Part shown: in pieces, positions 32,633 through 42,788 of the stretch
Numbering within the stretch: the stretch's first letter is position 1
Layout: the number at the start of each line of letters is the position of its first letter
From: Prochlorococcus sp. AG-347-J19
Lineage (GTDB): Bacteria > Cyanobacteriota > Cyanobacteriia > PCC-6307 > Cyanobiaceae
DNA: 64,000 bases
Reading direction: 5' to 3'
Assembly: GCA_003279015.1 (NCBI GenBank)
Contig: QCBV01000001.1
Location: 62,001 to 126,000, forward strand
Program-made: the position numbers and the translations under genes
The notes under the pieces: model-generated
Seen by the model: the letters and a program-made list of their open reading frames with translations, nothing else
The model's database searches: none
What the model was told of the DNA's origin: nothing

Positions 32633-33531
32633 AGAAATTCGTATATAAACTGATTAGTTTTTTCGGGGTCTTCATCATGCGGACAATGACCAGCACCTTG
32701 AATTATATCCAATCTTTTAATATTCCTAAACTTTTTCTTCCACTCTCTTGCTTCATTTAAGGATTCCCAAGGATCTTTTTCTCCCCAAATCAATTGGATT
32801 GGAGCATTCACCTTTTCGAAAAGATCAGTGGCGAGATAGTCATCAAATAAGTTAATAAAACCACGAAATGCTTCTTTAGAGTTTTTCCTTTGAGAGGGTT
32901 GATAAAGTATTTCAATCAATTCTTTATCGATGTTTTTTCCTGTAGGGTAAGCTTGTTCAAGTATTTTCTTAATAACTTTTGGGTTAGCAGCTCTTGTAAA
33001 AAGTGTATTGCTAATTACTCTTTGTCTGACAATCGTTTTAAGAACAGGTCTCAGAAGATTCATTAAGATATTACTCTTTTTTAAACGTTTATCATCCATA
33101 GTTCTTTGTGCACAATCAATCAAAATCAGACCTTTGCAATTATCTTTAAGGATTTCAGCAGCTTTCAATGCAATAACACCACCAATTGAATTTCCTACCA
33201 AGTAAACAGGAGATTTTATTATCTCTGCACAAAATGTTGATATTTGATTACCCCATAAGTCAAAGGAATATTTAATTGAGTTTTCTTTATCAGGTTCGTA
33301 ATCTAATAACGCACTAGGCTGACTGCTTTTCCCGAATCCTAATAAGTCAATTGCGTAGCAGTTAGAAAATTTACCAAGAAAATCTTGATTATATCTCCAG
33401 TGGTTTTTTGATGCCCCAAATCCATGAACTAATAAAATTTTAATATTTTTTTCAGAAGTAGATTCTTTTGATAAAGACCAAGAAATTTCCCAATTTTTCC
33501 ACTTCCAAGTTTCAGATTGATTTAAAGACAC
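32617..33531 (-). CDS. Alpha/beta-fold hydrolase
   Basis: The 304-residue protein has the oxyanion segment HGFGASKNHWR (36 onward), the nucleophile elbow GNSIGG with S115, WGEKDPW with the probable catalytic Asp, and GAGHCPHDE with the catalytic His. It is related to epoxide-hydrolase-like and plant chloroplast hydrolases, and a paralogue sharing the same motifs lies at 61091-61990. The substrate is unknown. It overlaps the convergent sigma factor gene by 16 bases. Confidence 0.87.
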   Translation of the reverse strand: MSLNQSETWKWKNWEISWSLSKESTSEKNIKILLVHGFGASKNHWRYNQDFLGKFSNCYAIDLLGFGKSSQPSALLDYEPDKENSIKYSFDLWGNQISTFCAEIIKSPVYLVGNSIGGVIALKAAEILKDNCKGLILIDCAQRTMDDKRLKKSNILMNLLRPVLKTIVRQRVISNTLFTRAANPKVIKKILEQAYPTGKNIDKELIEILYQPSQRKNSKEAFRGFINLFDDYLATDLFEKVNAPIQLIWGEKDPWESLNEAREWKKKFRNIKRLDIIQGAGHCPHDEDPEKTNQFIYEFLQETK

Positions 33532-33620
33532 TATTAATATGTTTTTAATTAAACTTTAATTCAAAAAAAAATTATTCGTTTTTCATAAATTATTCTTAGT
33601 TAAGAAAATGCGTTCATTTT

Positions 33621-34619
33621 ATGGAAAAGAAAAAGGTCATATGTATTGGAGAGGCTTTAATAGATAGAATCAGAAATAAGTCAAATCAAGGATTTAAAGA
33701 TTTTTTAGGAGGTGCGCCGGCTAATGTAGCTTGTGCATTAAGAAAATTAAAAATAGATTCAATATTTATAGGAAGTTTGGGTAGTGATGATTATGGAAAA
33801 AAATTTATTAAGCAATTTAATCAATTGGAGGTTAATTTAGATTTTTTGCAATTAAATAATGATTCATCTACTCGTGTGGTTAATGTAGATAGAGATCAAT
33901 TTGGAGATCGTTTTTTTTCAGGCTTTGAGGAAAGTTCTCATTCATGCTTTGCAGATGAAGCTCTTAGTAAGAAATTACTTGAAAAAGAAATTTTAAATTT
34001 GGAGGAAATTTTTCAAGAAACAAAATATTTGGTTACAGGAACGATCTTGTTATCATCTCCAATATCAGCAGAGACTATTTTTTTTATTCTTGAACAGGCT
34101 AAAAAATTTGGAGTCAAAATAGTTATTGATTTGAATTGGAGAGAGGTCTTTTGGGATCATTCAAGTTTTTCATCAGAAATTAGTAAGGCCGAAAGAGTTA
34201 ATTTAATCAAAAAATTTTTAAATCATGCAAATGTTTTAAAACTTGCCAAGGAAGAAGCCACTTTGTTTTTTGAAGATGAAAATCCCTTGCTAATATCTCA
34301 ACAATTGTCTAATAGAACTGATGTAATAATAACTGATGGTAAAAATCCCGTTGCATGGTATATCAATGGATTGCAGGGAATTACCAAAACTCCTTCTTCA
34401 CAAAATATTGTTGATACAACTGGCGCAGGCGATGCTTTTCTAGCTGGCTTAATTTCAAAATTAATTTCTTCAGGCTATCCTTCAAATGCACTTGAAATAG
34501 AAGATTGCATTAAGTTCGCAGGTGTTTGTGGATTATTAACTTGTCTTGGTGAAGGCGCTATCGAGCAACAGCCATATTATGAGAAGGTTAATAAATTTTT
34601 GGGATCTCTTATTTCGTAG
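33621..34619 (+). CDS. cscK: PfkB-family sugar kinase, probable fructokinase
   Basis: It probably phosphorylates a free sugar such as fructose with ATP. The 332-residue protein has the ribokinase-family N-terminal signature (GEALIDRI, then FLGGAPANVACALRKL) and the C-terminal DTTGAGDAFLAG with the catalytic base near D271. The sequence is closest in pattern to fructokinases, but the exact sugar is not certain, so the symbol is provisional. Its last 43 bases overlap the end of the convergent tsaE gene. Confidence 0.8.
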   Translation: MEKKKVICIGEALIDRIRNKSNQGFKDFLGGAPANVACALRKLKIDSIFIGSLGSDDYGKKFIKQFNQLEVNLDFLQLNNDSSTRVVNVDRDQFGDRFFSGFEESSHSCFADEALSKKLLEKEILNLEEIFQETKYLVTGTILLSSPISAETIFFILEQAKKFGVKIVIDLNWREVFWDHSSFSSEISKAERVNLIKKFLNHANVLKLAKEEATLFFEDENPLLISQQLSNRTDVIITDGKNPVAWYINGLQGITKTPSSQNIVDTTGAGDAFLAGLISKLISSGYPSNALEIEDCIKFAGVCGLLTCLGEGAIEQQPYYEKVNKFLGSLIS

Positions 34620-35026
34620 TTTCTCCCATAATTATTTGCGTAACTAATTTCTATTTTCCAGAAATTATCAATGACTGGTTCTATTAATTCTGGCCATTCA
34701 ATAACTAAAATAGCTTGTTTTTGTATTGCCTCTTCTTCTTCTGTAAAAAAAACTTCTTTTGCTGAAGAAATATTTTCTAACCTATATAAATCAAGGTGAA
34801 TTAGAGGAATTTTTCCGGAATTATAGTGATGCGATAAAGCAAATGTTGGGCTTGTAATGTCTTCAGAGATTGACAAGCCTTTAGCAATACCTTGAACAAA
34901 TGAAGTTTTTCCAGCACCAATTGGACCCTGTAATAAAACAACTGATTGGGGATTTAATTTGTGTGAGAGTTTTTTTCCTAAATTTAAAGTCTCTTTTAAA
35001 TTCTCAATAAACACAAAATTATGCAA
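34577..35026 (-). CDS. tsaE: tRNA threonylcarbamoyladenosine biosynthesis protein TsaE
   Basis: This ATPase supports the TsaBD complex that makes t6A at position 37 of ANN-decoding tRNAs. The 149-residue protein has Walker A GPIGAGKT (34-41), the segment SPTFALSHHYNSG, HLDLYRLEN and an IEWPE motif near the C-terminal third, all typical of the YjeE family. Length is normal. The 3' 43 bases also encode the end of the PfkB-family kinase on the other strand. Confidence 0.94.
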   Translation of the reverse strand: MHNFVFIENLKETLNLGKKLSHKLNPQSVVLLQGPIGAGKTSFVQGIAKGLSISEDITSPTFALSHHYNSGKIPLIHLDLYRLENISSAKEVFFTEEEEAIQKQAILVIEWPELIEPVIDNFWKIEISYANNYGRNYEIRDPKNLLTFS

Positions 35027-35065
35027 AAATCATTTATAGTTTAATAGAAAAAGTATTTACTAGAT

Positions 35066-36484
35066 ATGGTTATCGCAAATTCAATTAAAACCTCTACACC
35101 TAAGTACGTAATTACTGATATATCTTTATCAGATTTTGGACGTAAAGAAATAAAAATTGCCGAAACTGAAATGCCTGGGCTAATGGCACTTAGAGATAAG
35201 TATCAATCCGAAAAGCCACTTAAAGGTGCAAAAATAGCTGGAAGTCTTCATATGACTATTCAGACCGCAGTCTTAATAGAAACCCTTGTTGATCTTGGTG
35301 CAGAAGTGAAATGGGCTTCATGCAATATTTTTTCAACTCAAGATCATGCGGCTGCAGCTATCGCAGATCAAGGAATTTCTGTATACGCAAAAAAAGGTGA
35401 GACTCTTGATGAATATTGGCAATATACCCATTATATTCTTGATTGGAGTACAGACTCTCCCAATATGATTCTTGATGATGGGGGAGATGCAACTGGCTTA
35501 TTGATACTCGGTAGTAAAGCAGAAAAAGATTTATCTGTTTTAGATAATCCCGGCAATGAAGAAGAAATTGCCTTATTCAATTCGATTAAATCTAAGTTGG
35601 AAAATGATAGTACCTTCTATTCTAGAATTAAGAGTAATATCATTGGTGTCACTGAAGAAACTACAACGGGAGTTGCAAGACTTTATCAACTTCAAAAGCA
35701 AAATGCTCTACCTTTCCCTGCTATCAACGTTAATGATTCAGTAACTAAAAGCAAATTTGATAATTTATATGGATGCCGCGAATCTTTAGTTGATAGCATA
35801 AAGCGTGCAACTGACGTGATGATTGCTGGGAAAGTCGCTTTAGTAATGGGTTTCGGAGATGTAGGTAAGGGTTCAGCTCAGTCATTACGTGGACTTGGTG
35901 CAATAGTAAAAGTCGCTGAAGTCGATCCAATTTGTGCTTTGCAAGCAGCAATGGAAGGTTACAGCGTTGTTACGCTAGATGATGTTGTGAAAGATATAGA
36001 TATTTTTGTTACGGCTACTGGTAATTATCAGGTCATAACACATGAAAATCTTATCAAGATGAAGGATGAGGCCATAGTTTGTAATATTGGACATTTCGAT
36101 AATGAAATTGATGTAGCTTCATTAAAAAATTATCAGTGGGAGAATATTAAGCCGCAAGTTGATCACATAACTCTACCTAGTGGAAATAAAATTATTCTTT
36201 TAGCTGAAGGTAGACTGGTTAATTTAGGCTGTGCCACTGGCCACCCAAGCTTTGTGATGAGTAATTCTTTTACTAATCAAGTACTAGCTCAAATCGAACT
36301 TTTCAATAAGTCAGAGCAATATGAGAAAGAGGTTTATGTTTTACCAAAACACCTAGATGAAATGGTGGCTAGATTACATTTAGATAAAATTGGTGCAAAA
36401 TTAACAAAATTAACTAAAGAACAAGCTGATTATATTAATGTTTCTATTGATGGACCTTACAAACCAGAACTTTATAGATACTAA
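35066..36484 (+). CDS. ahcY: Adenosylhomocysteinase
   Basis: It hydrolyses S-adenosylhomocysteine to adenosine and homocysteine, removing the product inhibitor of methyltransferases. The 472-residue protein has [31 protein letters not shown], the NAD-binding [15 protein letters not shown] and the C-terminal [11 protein letters not shown]. The final Lys-Pro-x-x-Tyr-Arg-Tyr is the end conserved across the family and contacts NAD of a neighbouring subunit. Its stop is 2 bases before the start of the DedA gene. Confidence 0.98.
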   Translation: MVIANSIKTSTPKYVITDISLSDFGRKEIKIAETEMPGLMALRDKYQSEKPLKGAKIAGSLHMTIQTAVLIETLVDLGAEVKWASCNIFSTQDHAAAAIADQGISVYAKKGETLDEYWQYTHYILDWSTDSPNMILDDGGDATGLLILGSKAEKDLSVLDNPGNEEEIALFNSIKSKLENDSTFYSRIKSNIIGVTEETTTGVARLYQLQKQNALPFPAINVNDSVTKSKFDNLYGCRESLVDSIKRATDVMIAGKVALVMGFGDVGKGSAQSLRGLGAIVKVAEVDPICALQAAMEGYSVVTLDDVVKDIDIFVTATGNYQVITHENLIKMKDEAIVCNIGHFDNEIDVASLKNYQWENIKPQVDHITLPSGNKIILLAEGRLVNLGCATGHPSFVMSNSFTNQVLAQIELFNKSEQYEKEVYVLPKHLDEMVARLHLDKIGAKLTKLTKEQADYINVSIDGPYKPELYRY

Positions 36485-36486
36485 GA

Positions 36487-37140
36487 TTGAGTTTAATTTT
36501 TGTAGATTTTCTTACTTCAATTCCTGATTATATTAGTTTGGCTGTTGAAAAAAATTCAACAATTGCATACCTTACTATTTGTCTGGCTATGTTTTTAGAA
36601 AATATAATCCCCCCTATCCCTTCCGAAATAATAATGCCATTGGGCGGTTTCTTTGTTTATCAACAAAAATTAAACTTTTATATTTTAGTTTTTTGGGGAT
36701 TACTTGGAACTATTTTAGGATCATTGCCTTGGTATTATTTAGGTAGATTAGTAAATGAGAAAAGACTTTCAAATTTTCTAGATAAAAATGGGAAATATCT
36801 GGGTATTTCTTCTAATGATCTTAATAAAAGTAAAAGGTGGTTTGATAAATATGGAGTTTCTTTAGTTTTTTGGGGCCGATTAGTACCAGGTATACGAACT
36901 TTAATTTCAGTTCCCGCTGGTATAGAACTTATGCCACTAAGAAAATTTTTACTTTGGACTACATTTGGTAGCCTGGTCTGGGTCGCACTTCTCACTTATT
37001 CAGGGTATTTATTCGGTGAAAACTATCTAATCATTGAAACTTACCTTGATCAAATCAAATATGTTGTCAAGCCAATTTTAATTTTAATTTTCTTATATTT
37101 TTTTGTAAAAATACTCATTAGATTTTTGACAAAAAATTGA
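36487..37140 (+). CDS. DedA-family membrane protein
   Basis: The 217-residue protein has the DedA/SNARE-associated domain layout. N-terminal LENIIPPIPSEIIMPLGG carries the conserved acidic and Pro residues of the re-entrant helix, and the conserved F-x-R-x-x-P-G-x-R-x-x-x-x-x-x-A-G segment appears as FWGRLVPGIRTLISVPAG. About five hydrophobic segments are visible. DedA proteins are implicated in membrane-lipid flipping (undecaprenyl phosphate or phospholipid), which is not shown here. The start is TTG, 2 bases after the ahcY stop. It is convergent with ssb. Confidence 0.9.
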   Translation: MSLIFVDFLTSIPDYISLAVEKNSTIAYLTICLAMFLENIIPPIPSEIIMPLGGFFVYQQKLNFYILVFWGLLGTILGSLPWYYLGRLVNEKRLSNFLDKNGKYLGISSNDLNKSKRWFDKYGVSLVFWGRLVPGIRTLISVPAGIELMPLRKFLLWTTFGSLVWVALLTYSGYLFGENYLIIETYLDQIKYVVKPILILIFLYFFVKILIRFLTKN

Positions 37141-37142
37141 GC

Positions 37143-37514
37143 TTAGAAAGGAATTTCACTTGAATTATTGCTACCAGAATATTGGTTATTATCAGATTCT
37201 TTTCGTGAACCCAGTAAGTTTAATCTATCTACCCTAACAACTGGTTTATATCTATCTTCTCCAGTATTTTTATCTTTCCAACTATCAATTTTAAAGCTTC
37301 CTGTAATTCCAATTAATGATCCTTTTTTCACATAATCTGCAGCTATTTGTGCTTGCTTGCCCCATATTTCTAAATTGAACCAATCTGGCTCTTCATCTCT
37401 GCTTCTTCTGTTAACTGCAATTGTGAAATTCGCTACGATACTACCTGATTCAAAATATCTGACATCTGGTTCTCTTCCTGCTCTGCCAACAAGGTTAATA
37501 GTGTTAATTTCCAT
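37143..37514 (-). CDS. ssb: Single-stranded DNA-binding protein
   Basis: This OB-fold protein coats single-stranded DNA during replication and repair. The 123-residue protein has the N-terminal INTINLVGRAGREPDVRY pattern, the IWGKQAQIAADYVKKGS segment and a Ser/Asn linker ending in SEIPF. The C-terminal tip is reduced: the Ile-Pro-Phe is kept but only one acidic residue precedes it, where DDDIPF is typical. This may weaken partner binding. It is divergent from mreB with 131 bases between. Confidence 0.93.
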   Translation of the reverse strand: MEINTINLVGRAGREPDVRYFESGSIVANFTIAVNRRSRDEEPDWFNLEIWGKQAQIAADYVKKGSLIGITGSFKIDSWKDKNTGEDRYKPVVRVDRLNLLGSRKESDNNQYSGSNNSSEIPF

Positions 37515-37645
37515 AATTTTTTTTTTTTATACTACTCATATTTTCAGGTTCTGCTCAAAGTTTTACGTGCTATTCATAACTAAACTAAAGAATTGTCATG
37601 GGTTAACAAAAAATAGATATATTATTTGTAAAAAGAATTCTTATT

Positions 37646-38698
37646 GTGATTTTTAACAGATTTAAATTTTCTAGAGACATTGGTATAGATCTTGGAACGG
37701 CCAATACGCTCATACACGTATCAGGGAAGGGAGTTGTTTTACAAGAGCCTTCAGTGGTAGCTATGGATTTAGAAGAGGGGGTTCCATTGGCTGTTGGTAG
37801 AGAAGCAAAGTTAATGCTTGGAAGAACGCCTGGCAACATAAGAGCTGTCAGACCACTAAGAGATGGGGTTATCGCAGATTTTGATGCGGCAGAGCAAATG
37901 ATAAAAACTTTTATTCAAAAATGTAATGAAGGTAAGGGTATAGTAGCCCCAAGAATTGTTATCGGTATTCCAAGTGGAGTTACTAGTGTTGAGAGAAGAG
38001 CAGTAAGAGAAGCTGGATTAGCGGGAGCTAGAGAAGTTCACTTAATTGATGAACCTGTTGCAGCAGCAATTGGAGCATCTTTACCAGTAACTGAGCCAAT
38101 TGGAACTATGATTGTCGATATTGGTGGTGGTACTACTGAGGTTGCAGTATTAAGTTTGGGTGGGACTGTATTAAGTGAATCTGTTCGAATAGCTGGTGAT
38201 GAAATAAATGAATCAATTGCCCTATATCTTAAAAAAGTTCATAATTTAGTTGTTGGAGAGAGAACTGCTGAAGATATTAAGATCAAAATTGGATCTGCTT
38301 TTCCAGATGATGAGTTCGATAAAACGACTTTAGAGGTAAGGGGTTTACATCTTTTATCTGGTTTACCTAGGTCGGTCACTTTGACATCAGGAGAAATTAG
38401 AGAGGCTATGGCTGATACACTTAGCAAAATAGTTGAAGCTGTAAAAAGAACTTTAGAGCGAACCCCTCCCGAACTTGCTGCAGATATTGTTGATAGGGGC
38501 ATTATGCTTGCAGGAGGAGGAGCTTTAGTTAGAGGTATCAATGATTTATTGAGTGATGAGACGGGAATTTTTACTCATATAGCTGAAAACCCACTGCTAT
38601 GCGTAGTTAATGGTTGTGGGGAAGTTTTGGATGATTTTAAAAAACTTAAAAGAGTTGTTGATACTCCAGACTTTATAAGGAACGCAATAAGAGATTAA
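37646..38698 (+). CDS. mreB: Rod-shape-determining actin homologue MreB
   Basis: This filament-forming ATPase guides wall synthesis at the membrane. The 350-residue protein shows the actin-fold phosphate loop [11 protein letters not shown] (11-21), [24 protein letters not shown], the second phosphate loop [11 protein letters not shown] and the adenosine motif [12 protein letters not shown]. The start is a GTG that gives the usual N-terminus; there is no ATG nearby. It is followed by mreC after 4 bases and then mreD. Confidence 0.97.
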   Translation: MIFNRFKFSRDIGIDLGTANTLIHVSGKGVVLQEPSVVAMDLEEGVPLAVGREAKLMLGRTPGNIRAVRPLRDGVIADFDAAEQMIKTFIQKCNEGKGIVAPRIVIGIPSGVTSVERRAVREAGLAGAREVHLIDEPVAAAIGASLPVTEPIGTMIVDIGGGTTEVAVLSLGGTVLSESVRIAGDEINESIALYLKKVHNLVVGERTAEDIKIKIGSAFPDDEFDKTTLEVRGLHLLSGLPRSVTLTSGEIREAMADTLSKIVEAVKRTLERTPPELAADIVDRGIMLAGGGALVRGINDLLSDETGIFTHIAENPLLCVVNGCGEVLDDFKKLKRVVDTPDFIRNAIRD

Positions 38699-38702
38699 TA
38701 AT

Positions 38703-39443
38703 ATGTTCGATATCCGACGAATTTCTACTAGTCGTTGGTGGCATAAAAAGAAAAATTGGACATTCTTAGGAATATTTTTATTTTTAGTTCTTGTAAGAAT
38801 ATCAAAAGGATCTCTTTATAAGGATTTTTATTATTTTTTTTCAAAGCCTTTTTGGCCTGGTCAATTTCAAAAAGAAGTTATTCTTAAGAGTAAAGACCAA
38901 GAATCTTTAATAAGATTAAATCTTCTAAAAAATGATAATAAAAGATTACGTGAAATTTTATCTCTTCACAATTCATTTGATAATGATAATATTTCAGCTG
39001 CAGTAATTTCGAGAAAAACAGGAAGTTGGTGGAGACAGCTCATTTTAAACAAAGGTTCAAAAGATGGAGTAAAAATTGGGAATAGTGTTATCGGGCCGGG
39101 TGGATTATTAGGAAGAGTAAACGATACTTCTTTATTTACTTCGTCAGTCACTTTACTAACCTCACCAGAAAGTAAGGTAGGGGTATGGGTAGATAGAATA
39201 CAAATTAATGGATTACTGATCGGTTTAGGAGATGATTATCCAAGTTTAATACTTTATTCAAAAGATGCTGATATAAAAGTCGGAGATTTTGTTTCATCTT
39301 CTCCTGCAAGTACTTTATTCCCTCCGAATATACCTATTGGTATTGTCCAATCTGTTGATGAGCCATTTAAAGCAAAAAAAACGGCGAAAATATCACTTTT
39401 AGCAAAACCCCATTTAATTGATTGGGTGCAAATCTTAAAATAA
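38703..39443 (+). CDS. mreC: Rod-shape-determining protein MreC
   Basis: This bitopic scaffold links MreB to wall enzymes from the periplasmic side. The 246-residue protein has a cytoplasmic N-terminus, one membrane helix (about 22-38), a coiled coil (about 58-85) and the periplasmic beta-rich domain. The segments WWRQLILNKGSKDGVKIGNSVIGPGGLLG and VGDFVSSSPASTLFPPNIPIG match the MreC family. Position between mreB (4 bases before) and mreD (7 bases after) confirms it. Confidence 0.95.
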   Translation: MFDIRRISTSRWWHKKKNWTFLGIFLFLVLVRISKGSLYKDFYYFFSKPFWPGQFQKEVILKSKDQESLIRLNLLKNDNKRLREILSLHNSFDNDNISAAVISRKTGSWWRQLILNKGSKDGVKIGNSVIGPGGLLGRVNDTSLFTSSVTLLTSPESKVGVWVDRIQINGLLIGLGDDYPSLILYSKDADIKVGDFVSSSPASTLFPPNIPIGIVQSVDEPFKAKKTAKISLLAKPHLIDWVQILK

Positions 39444-39450
39444 AAATTGA

Positions 39451-39963
39451 ATGAACAAATTTTTTGCAAAAAGATTATCTATAGTTTTTTTTATCTTTGT
39501 CCCAATTATTTTTTTATGGCACCCTAATTGGCTTGGTTTCTTAGGTGTCCAGCCATATTGGCCTTTATTTTGGTTGTTGCCTTGGTCAATGATTAATGGA
39601 TCTATTAATGGACTGATATTGGGGTTATTTTTAGGCTTAATTTTAGATTCTTTAACTCTGAATAGTAATTTTACTCAAATACCAGGGTTGATTTTGTGTG
39701 GAATTTTGTTTGGGAGAATTAAATTAAATAGTAATACTTTAGTGGGTCATTTTAGGTATGGTTTAATTTGTTCTTTTGGAAGTTTTTTATGTGGAACTCT
39801 TTATTTTTTACAGATTTTGTTTAAAAATTATTCAGATAGAAGTTTTTTGCTCTTTATACCTAGTATTCAAAATATATTATCTGAAGTTTTTCTAACTGGT
39901 TTTTTTGCGCCTTTAATTTGCTCTCAGCTCATTAGAATATTTAAACCATCAGCTAGAAAATAG
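39451..39963 (+). CDS. mreD: Rod-shape-determining protein MreD
   Basis: This small polytopic membrane protein of the elongasome is poorly conserved in sequence. The 170-residue protein has about five hydrophobic segments, including WPLFWLLPWSMINGSINGLILGLFLGLILD, the most recognisable part (Trp-x-x-x-x-Pro plus Gly-rich second helix). Assignment rests on hydropathy and on lying 7 bases after mreC. It is the last gene of the mreBCD operon, and 186 bases separate it from the response regulator gene. Confidence 0.88.
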   Translation: MNKFFAKRLSIVFFIFVPIIFLWHPNWLGFLGVQPYWPLFWLLPWSMINGSINGLILGLFLGLILDSLTLNSNFTQIPGLILCGILFGRIKLNSNTLVGHFRYGLICSFGSFLCGTLYFLQILFKNYSDRSFLLFIPSIQNILSEVFLTGFFAPLICSQLIRIFKPSARK

Positions 39964-40149
39964 TAATAAATAGATAGCAAAAATTTAAAAACTGGTTTAA
40001 AAAAAATTTATATTCTCGAATTATTTAAAATTTTTATAAATCTAAGAAATATCGCTTTGAGGGTTCGTAATGTTATATTTTTAATTGTTAGAATAAATAT
40101 TCAATGCAATAGTGCTTTGCTTTGAAATATCTGGAAATCATTTTTTACT

Positions 40150-40896
40150 ATGTCAAAAGCAAGAATTTTAGTTGTTGATGATGAACCAGCAGTCTTGAAG
40201 GTATTAGTTACAAGACTTCAACTAGCAGGATATCAAGTTTTTTCAGCTACTAATGGCGAAGAAGCTCTTGAATCTTTTCATAGAGAATCCCCAGACTTGA
40301 TAGTTCTCGATGTTATGCTGCCAAAAATGGATGGATTCGCAGTTTGTAGAAGAATCAGAGCTGAATCAGTAGTGCCAATAATATTTTTAACCGCTCTAGA
40401 GGCAATTTCAGAGAGAGTTGCTGGTTTAGATTTGGGTGCTGATGATTACTTATCTAAACCATTTAGCCCAAAAGAGTTGGAAGCTAGGATAGCTACTATT
40501 TTGAGAAGAATGGGCCCTACTGTATCTGTTACGGAAACCAAAGAGGTTCCATCTGGCAAAGGAGTGATGAAATTTGGAAGTTTAGTAGTTGATACTAATC
40601 GTAGACAAGTATCTAGAGCCGGAGAAAGAATTAGCCTAACTTATACTGAATTTAGCCTACTAGAATTATTATTCGACGAGCCCGGTAAAGTTGTTCCGCG
40701 AGCTGAAATTCTAGAACAGTTATGGGGTTATCCTCCCCGTAGAGCCGCAGATTTAAGAGTTGTAGATGTTTACGTAGCAAGACTTAGAGGGAAATTGGAA
40801 CCAGATCCAAGAAATCCTGAATTAATCTTAACTGTTCGAGGAATAGGTTACGCATCTCAAAGGATTGGTGAAACAGCAACATCTTTGGCAAGTTGA
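40150..40896 (+). CDS. rpaB: OmpR-family response regulator, RpaB/Ycf27 type
   Basis: It is probably the regulator of light and stress responses (RpaB) that acts with Hik33 on photosystem and high-light genes. The 248-residue protein has a receiver domain with the acidic pocket (D10, D11), phosphoacceptor D54 (VLDVMLPKMDG), the conserved T/K pair (FLTAL, SKPFSPKELEARI) and an OmpR winged helix from about 135 (YTEFSLLELL, LEQLWGYPP, VVDVYVARLRGKLEPDP). The FSPKELEARI linker and overall pattern fit RpaB better than RpaA. A PhoB-like regulator is the alternative. lysS follows by 51 bases. Confidence 0.85.
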   Translation: MSKARILVVDDEPAVLKVLVTRLQLAGYQVFSATNGEEALESFHRESPDLIVLDVMLPKMDGFAVCRRIRAESVVPIIFLTALEAISERVAGLDLGADDYLSKPFSPKELEARIATILRRMGPTVSVTETKEVPSGKGVMKFGSLVVDTNRRQVSRAGERISLTYTEFSLLELLFDEPGKVVPRAEILEQLWGYPPRRAADLRVVDVYVARLRGKLEPDPRNPELILTVRGIGYASQRIGETATSLAS

Positions 40897-40947
40897 GCCT
40901 TAGTCTGATAATTTTATTAAGTAAAACAAATATTTTTTAAATAAATT

Positions 40948-42486
40948 TTGTCTGAAATAAGAGAAGCCCGTCTACAAAAAGCTAATTCACTAGTTAATAA
41001 AGGATTTGTTTCTTATGCAGAAAATTTTAAAGTTTCCCATACTACAACATTTCTCGTTAAAAAATTTGATTATTTAGAAAATGGTGAAGAGGAAGATTTC
41101 AGAGTTTCCTTAGCGGGAAGAGTGATGGCAAAGAGGGTAATGGGTAAAATTGCCTTTTTCACAATAAGTGATCAAGAAGGTAAGATTCAGCTTTATTTAG
41201 AAAAAAAAATTATTGATCGTAATACAGAAAACCAAAAATTACTTTCTTTTGAAGATATTAAGGAAGTAGTTGATATTGGTGATTGGATAGGCGTTTACGG
41301 AAAAATTAAAAAAACTAATAAAGGTGAGCTTTCAATTAAAGTAGAAACATGGGAAATGTTATCAAAATCATTACAGCCCTTACCGGATAAATGGCATGGA
41401 TTGACTGATATTGAAAAAAGATATAGACAACGTTATCTAGATTTAATAGTCAATCCTCATTCTAAAAATGTATTTAAAACAAGAGCAAAATGTATAAGCT
41501 TTATAAGAAAATGGCTAGAGAAAAGAAATTTTTTGGAGATAGAGACTCCAATTCTGCAATCTGAAGCTGGTGGTGCAGAAGCAAGACCATTTATTACTCA
41601 TCACAATACATTAGATATTCCGCTTTATTTAAGAATAGCTACAGAACTGCATTTAAAAAGAATGGTTGTCGGGGGTTTTGAGAAAGTTTATGAATTGGGA
41701 AGAATCTTTCGTAATGAAGGGATAAGTACGAAGCATAATCCGGAATTTACTTCAGTTGAAATTTATCAAGCTTTCTCTAACTATATTGATATGATGAATT
41801 TAACAGAAGAGTTGATTAAAGATCTCTTAACCGATACATGTGGTTCCTTAGTTATAAATTATCAAAATCAGGAAATTGATTTTTCTAAACCATGGTTAAG
41901 AATAACCATGAAAGATATTGTCAAAAAATATACAGGGATTGATTTTGATTCTTTCAGTGGAGACTTTCAAGCAGCAAAAAAAGCCGCTAGAAGTATAAAT
42001 GTTGAAGTTACTATTAAAGTAAATACTATGGGCAAGCTTTTAAATGAGGTCTTTGAGCAAAAAGTAGAGTCAAAACTAATAGAACCTACTTTTGTCATCG
42101 ATTATCCTATTGAAATTTCACCTTTAGCTAGACCCCATGATGATAATAAAGAAATGGTTCAGAGATTCGAATTATTCATTGTTGGTCGAGAGCTAGCCAA
42201 TGCTTTTAGTGAGTTAATAGATCCCGTAGATCAAAGAGAAAGAATGCAATTACAGCAATCTCTTAGGGATGAAGGAGATTTGGAGGCTCATTGTATAGAT
42301 GAAGATTTTTTGAATGCTTTGGAAATTGGCATGCCTCCTACTGGAGGATTAGGTATAGGCATTGACAGACTTATTATGTTGATTACCAATAGTCCATCAA
42401 TCAGAGATGTTATTCCTTTCCCATTATTAAAACCAGAAATAACTTCGAATAAAAATGAAAAATTACCCTTGAATGAAGTAAAATAA
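40948..42486 (+). CDS. lysS: Lysyl-tRNA synthetase (class II)
   Basis: It charges tRNA-Lys. The 512-residue protein has the N-terminal OB-fold anticodon-binding domain ([18 protein letters not shown]), motif 1 region ([21 protein letters not shown]), motif 2 ([18 protein letters not shown]) and motif 3 ([13 protein letters not shown]). The start is a TTG giving MSEIREARL; the alternative would need a much shorter protein. A short gap of 28 bases precedes the next small gene. Confidence 0.97.
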   Translation: MSEIREARLQKANSLVNKGFVSYAENFKVSHTTTFLVKKFDYLENGEEEDFRVSLAGRVMAKRVMGKIAFFTISDQEGKIQLYLEKKIIDRNTENQKLLSFEDIKEVVDIGDWIGVYGKIKKTNKGELSIKVETWEMLSKSLQPLPDKWHGLTDIEKRYRQRYLDLIVNPHSKNVFKTRAKCISFIRKWLEKRNFLEIETPILQSEAGGAEARPFITHHNTLDIPLYLRIATELHLKRMVVGGFEKVYELGRIFRNEGISTKHNPEFTSVEIYQAFSNYIDMMNLTEELIKDLLTDTCGSLVINYQNQEIDFSKPWLRITMKDIVKKYTGIDFDSFSGDFQAAKKAARSINVEVTIKVNTMGKLLNEVFEQKVESKLIEPTFVIDYPIEISPLARPHDDNKEMVQRFELFIVGRELANAFSELIDPVDQRERMQLQQSLRDEGDLEAHCIDEDFLNALEIGMPPTGGLGIGIDRLIMLITNSPSIRDVIPFPLLKPEITSNKNEKLPLNEVK

Positions 42487-42514
42487 AAAAATCAATCCAA
42501 TACGAATTTTTTAA

Positions 42515-42760
42515 ATGAGTGGTGAACGTGTTGGTTTCCGTTTCAAACACGCGGACGCAGTCGTGAAAAGAAATCCCCAAGGCCGATCAAGAAGAGGATG
42601 GGTTATTGAACCAGTAGAGCAAACTACCAGCAGAGGTACCAAAATGCCTGCATACAAAATTCGCTGGAGAGATAGTGAGAGACCTGAAACTGTTTTACAG
42701 CATATGTTAATTGCAGATCCAGATCCTTCCCCTCCTCCAAGTTCAGTAACTCTAGATTAA
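42515..42760 (+). CDS. Conserved picocyanobacterial small protein, SH3-like pattern
   Basis: I do not recognise a named family. The 81-residue protein is basic at the N-terminus (GFRFKHADAVVKRNP, RSRRGW) and acidic and Pro-rich at the end (PDPSPPPSS). The middle, WVIEPVEQTTSRGTKMPAYKIRW then RDSERPETVLQHMLI, looks like a small beta-barrel of the SH3/KOW sort, ending in a helix-like turn. The first part of the gene is richer in G+C than its neighbours. It follows lysS on the same strand and converges on smpB. A role is not assigned. Confidence 0.65.
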   Translation: MSGERVGFRFKHADAVVKRNPQGRSRRGWVIEPVEQTTSRGTKMPAYKIRWRDSERPETVLQHMLIADPDPSPPPSSVTLD

Positions 42761-42788
42761 TAGTTTAAATAAGTCTGAATAATTTTTT

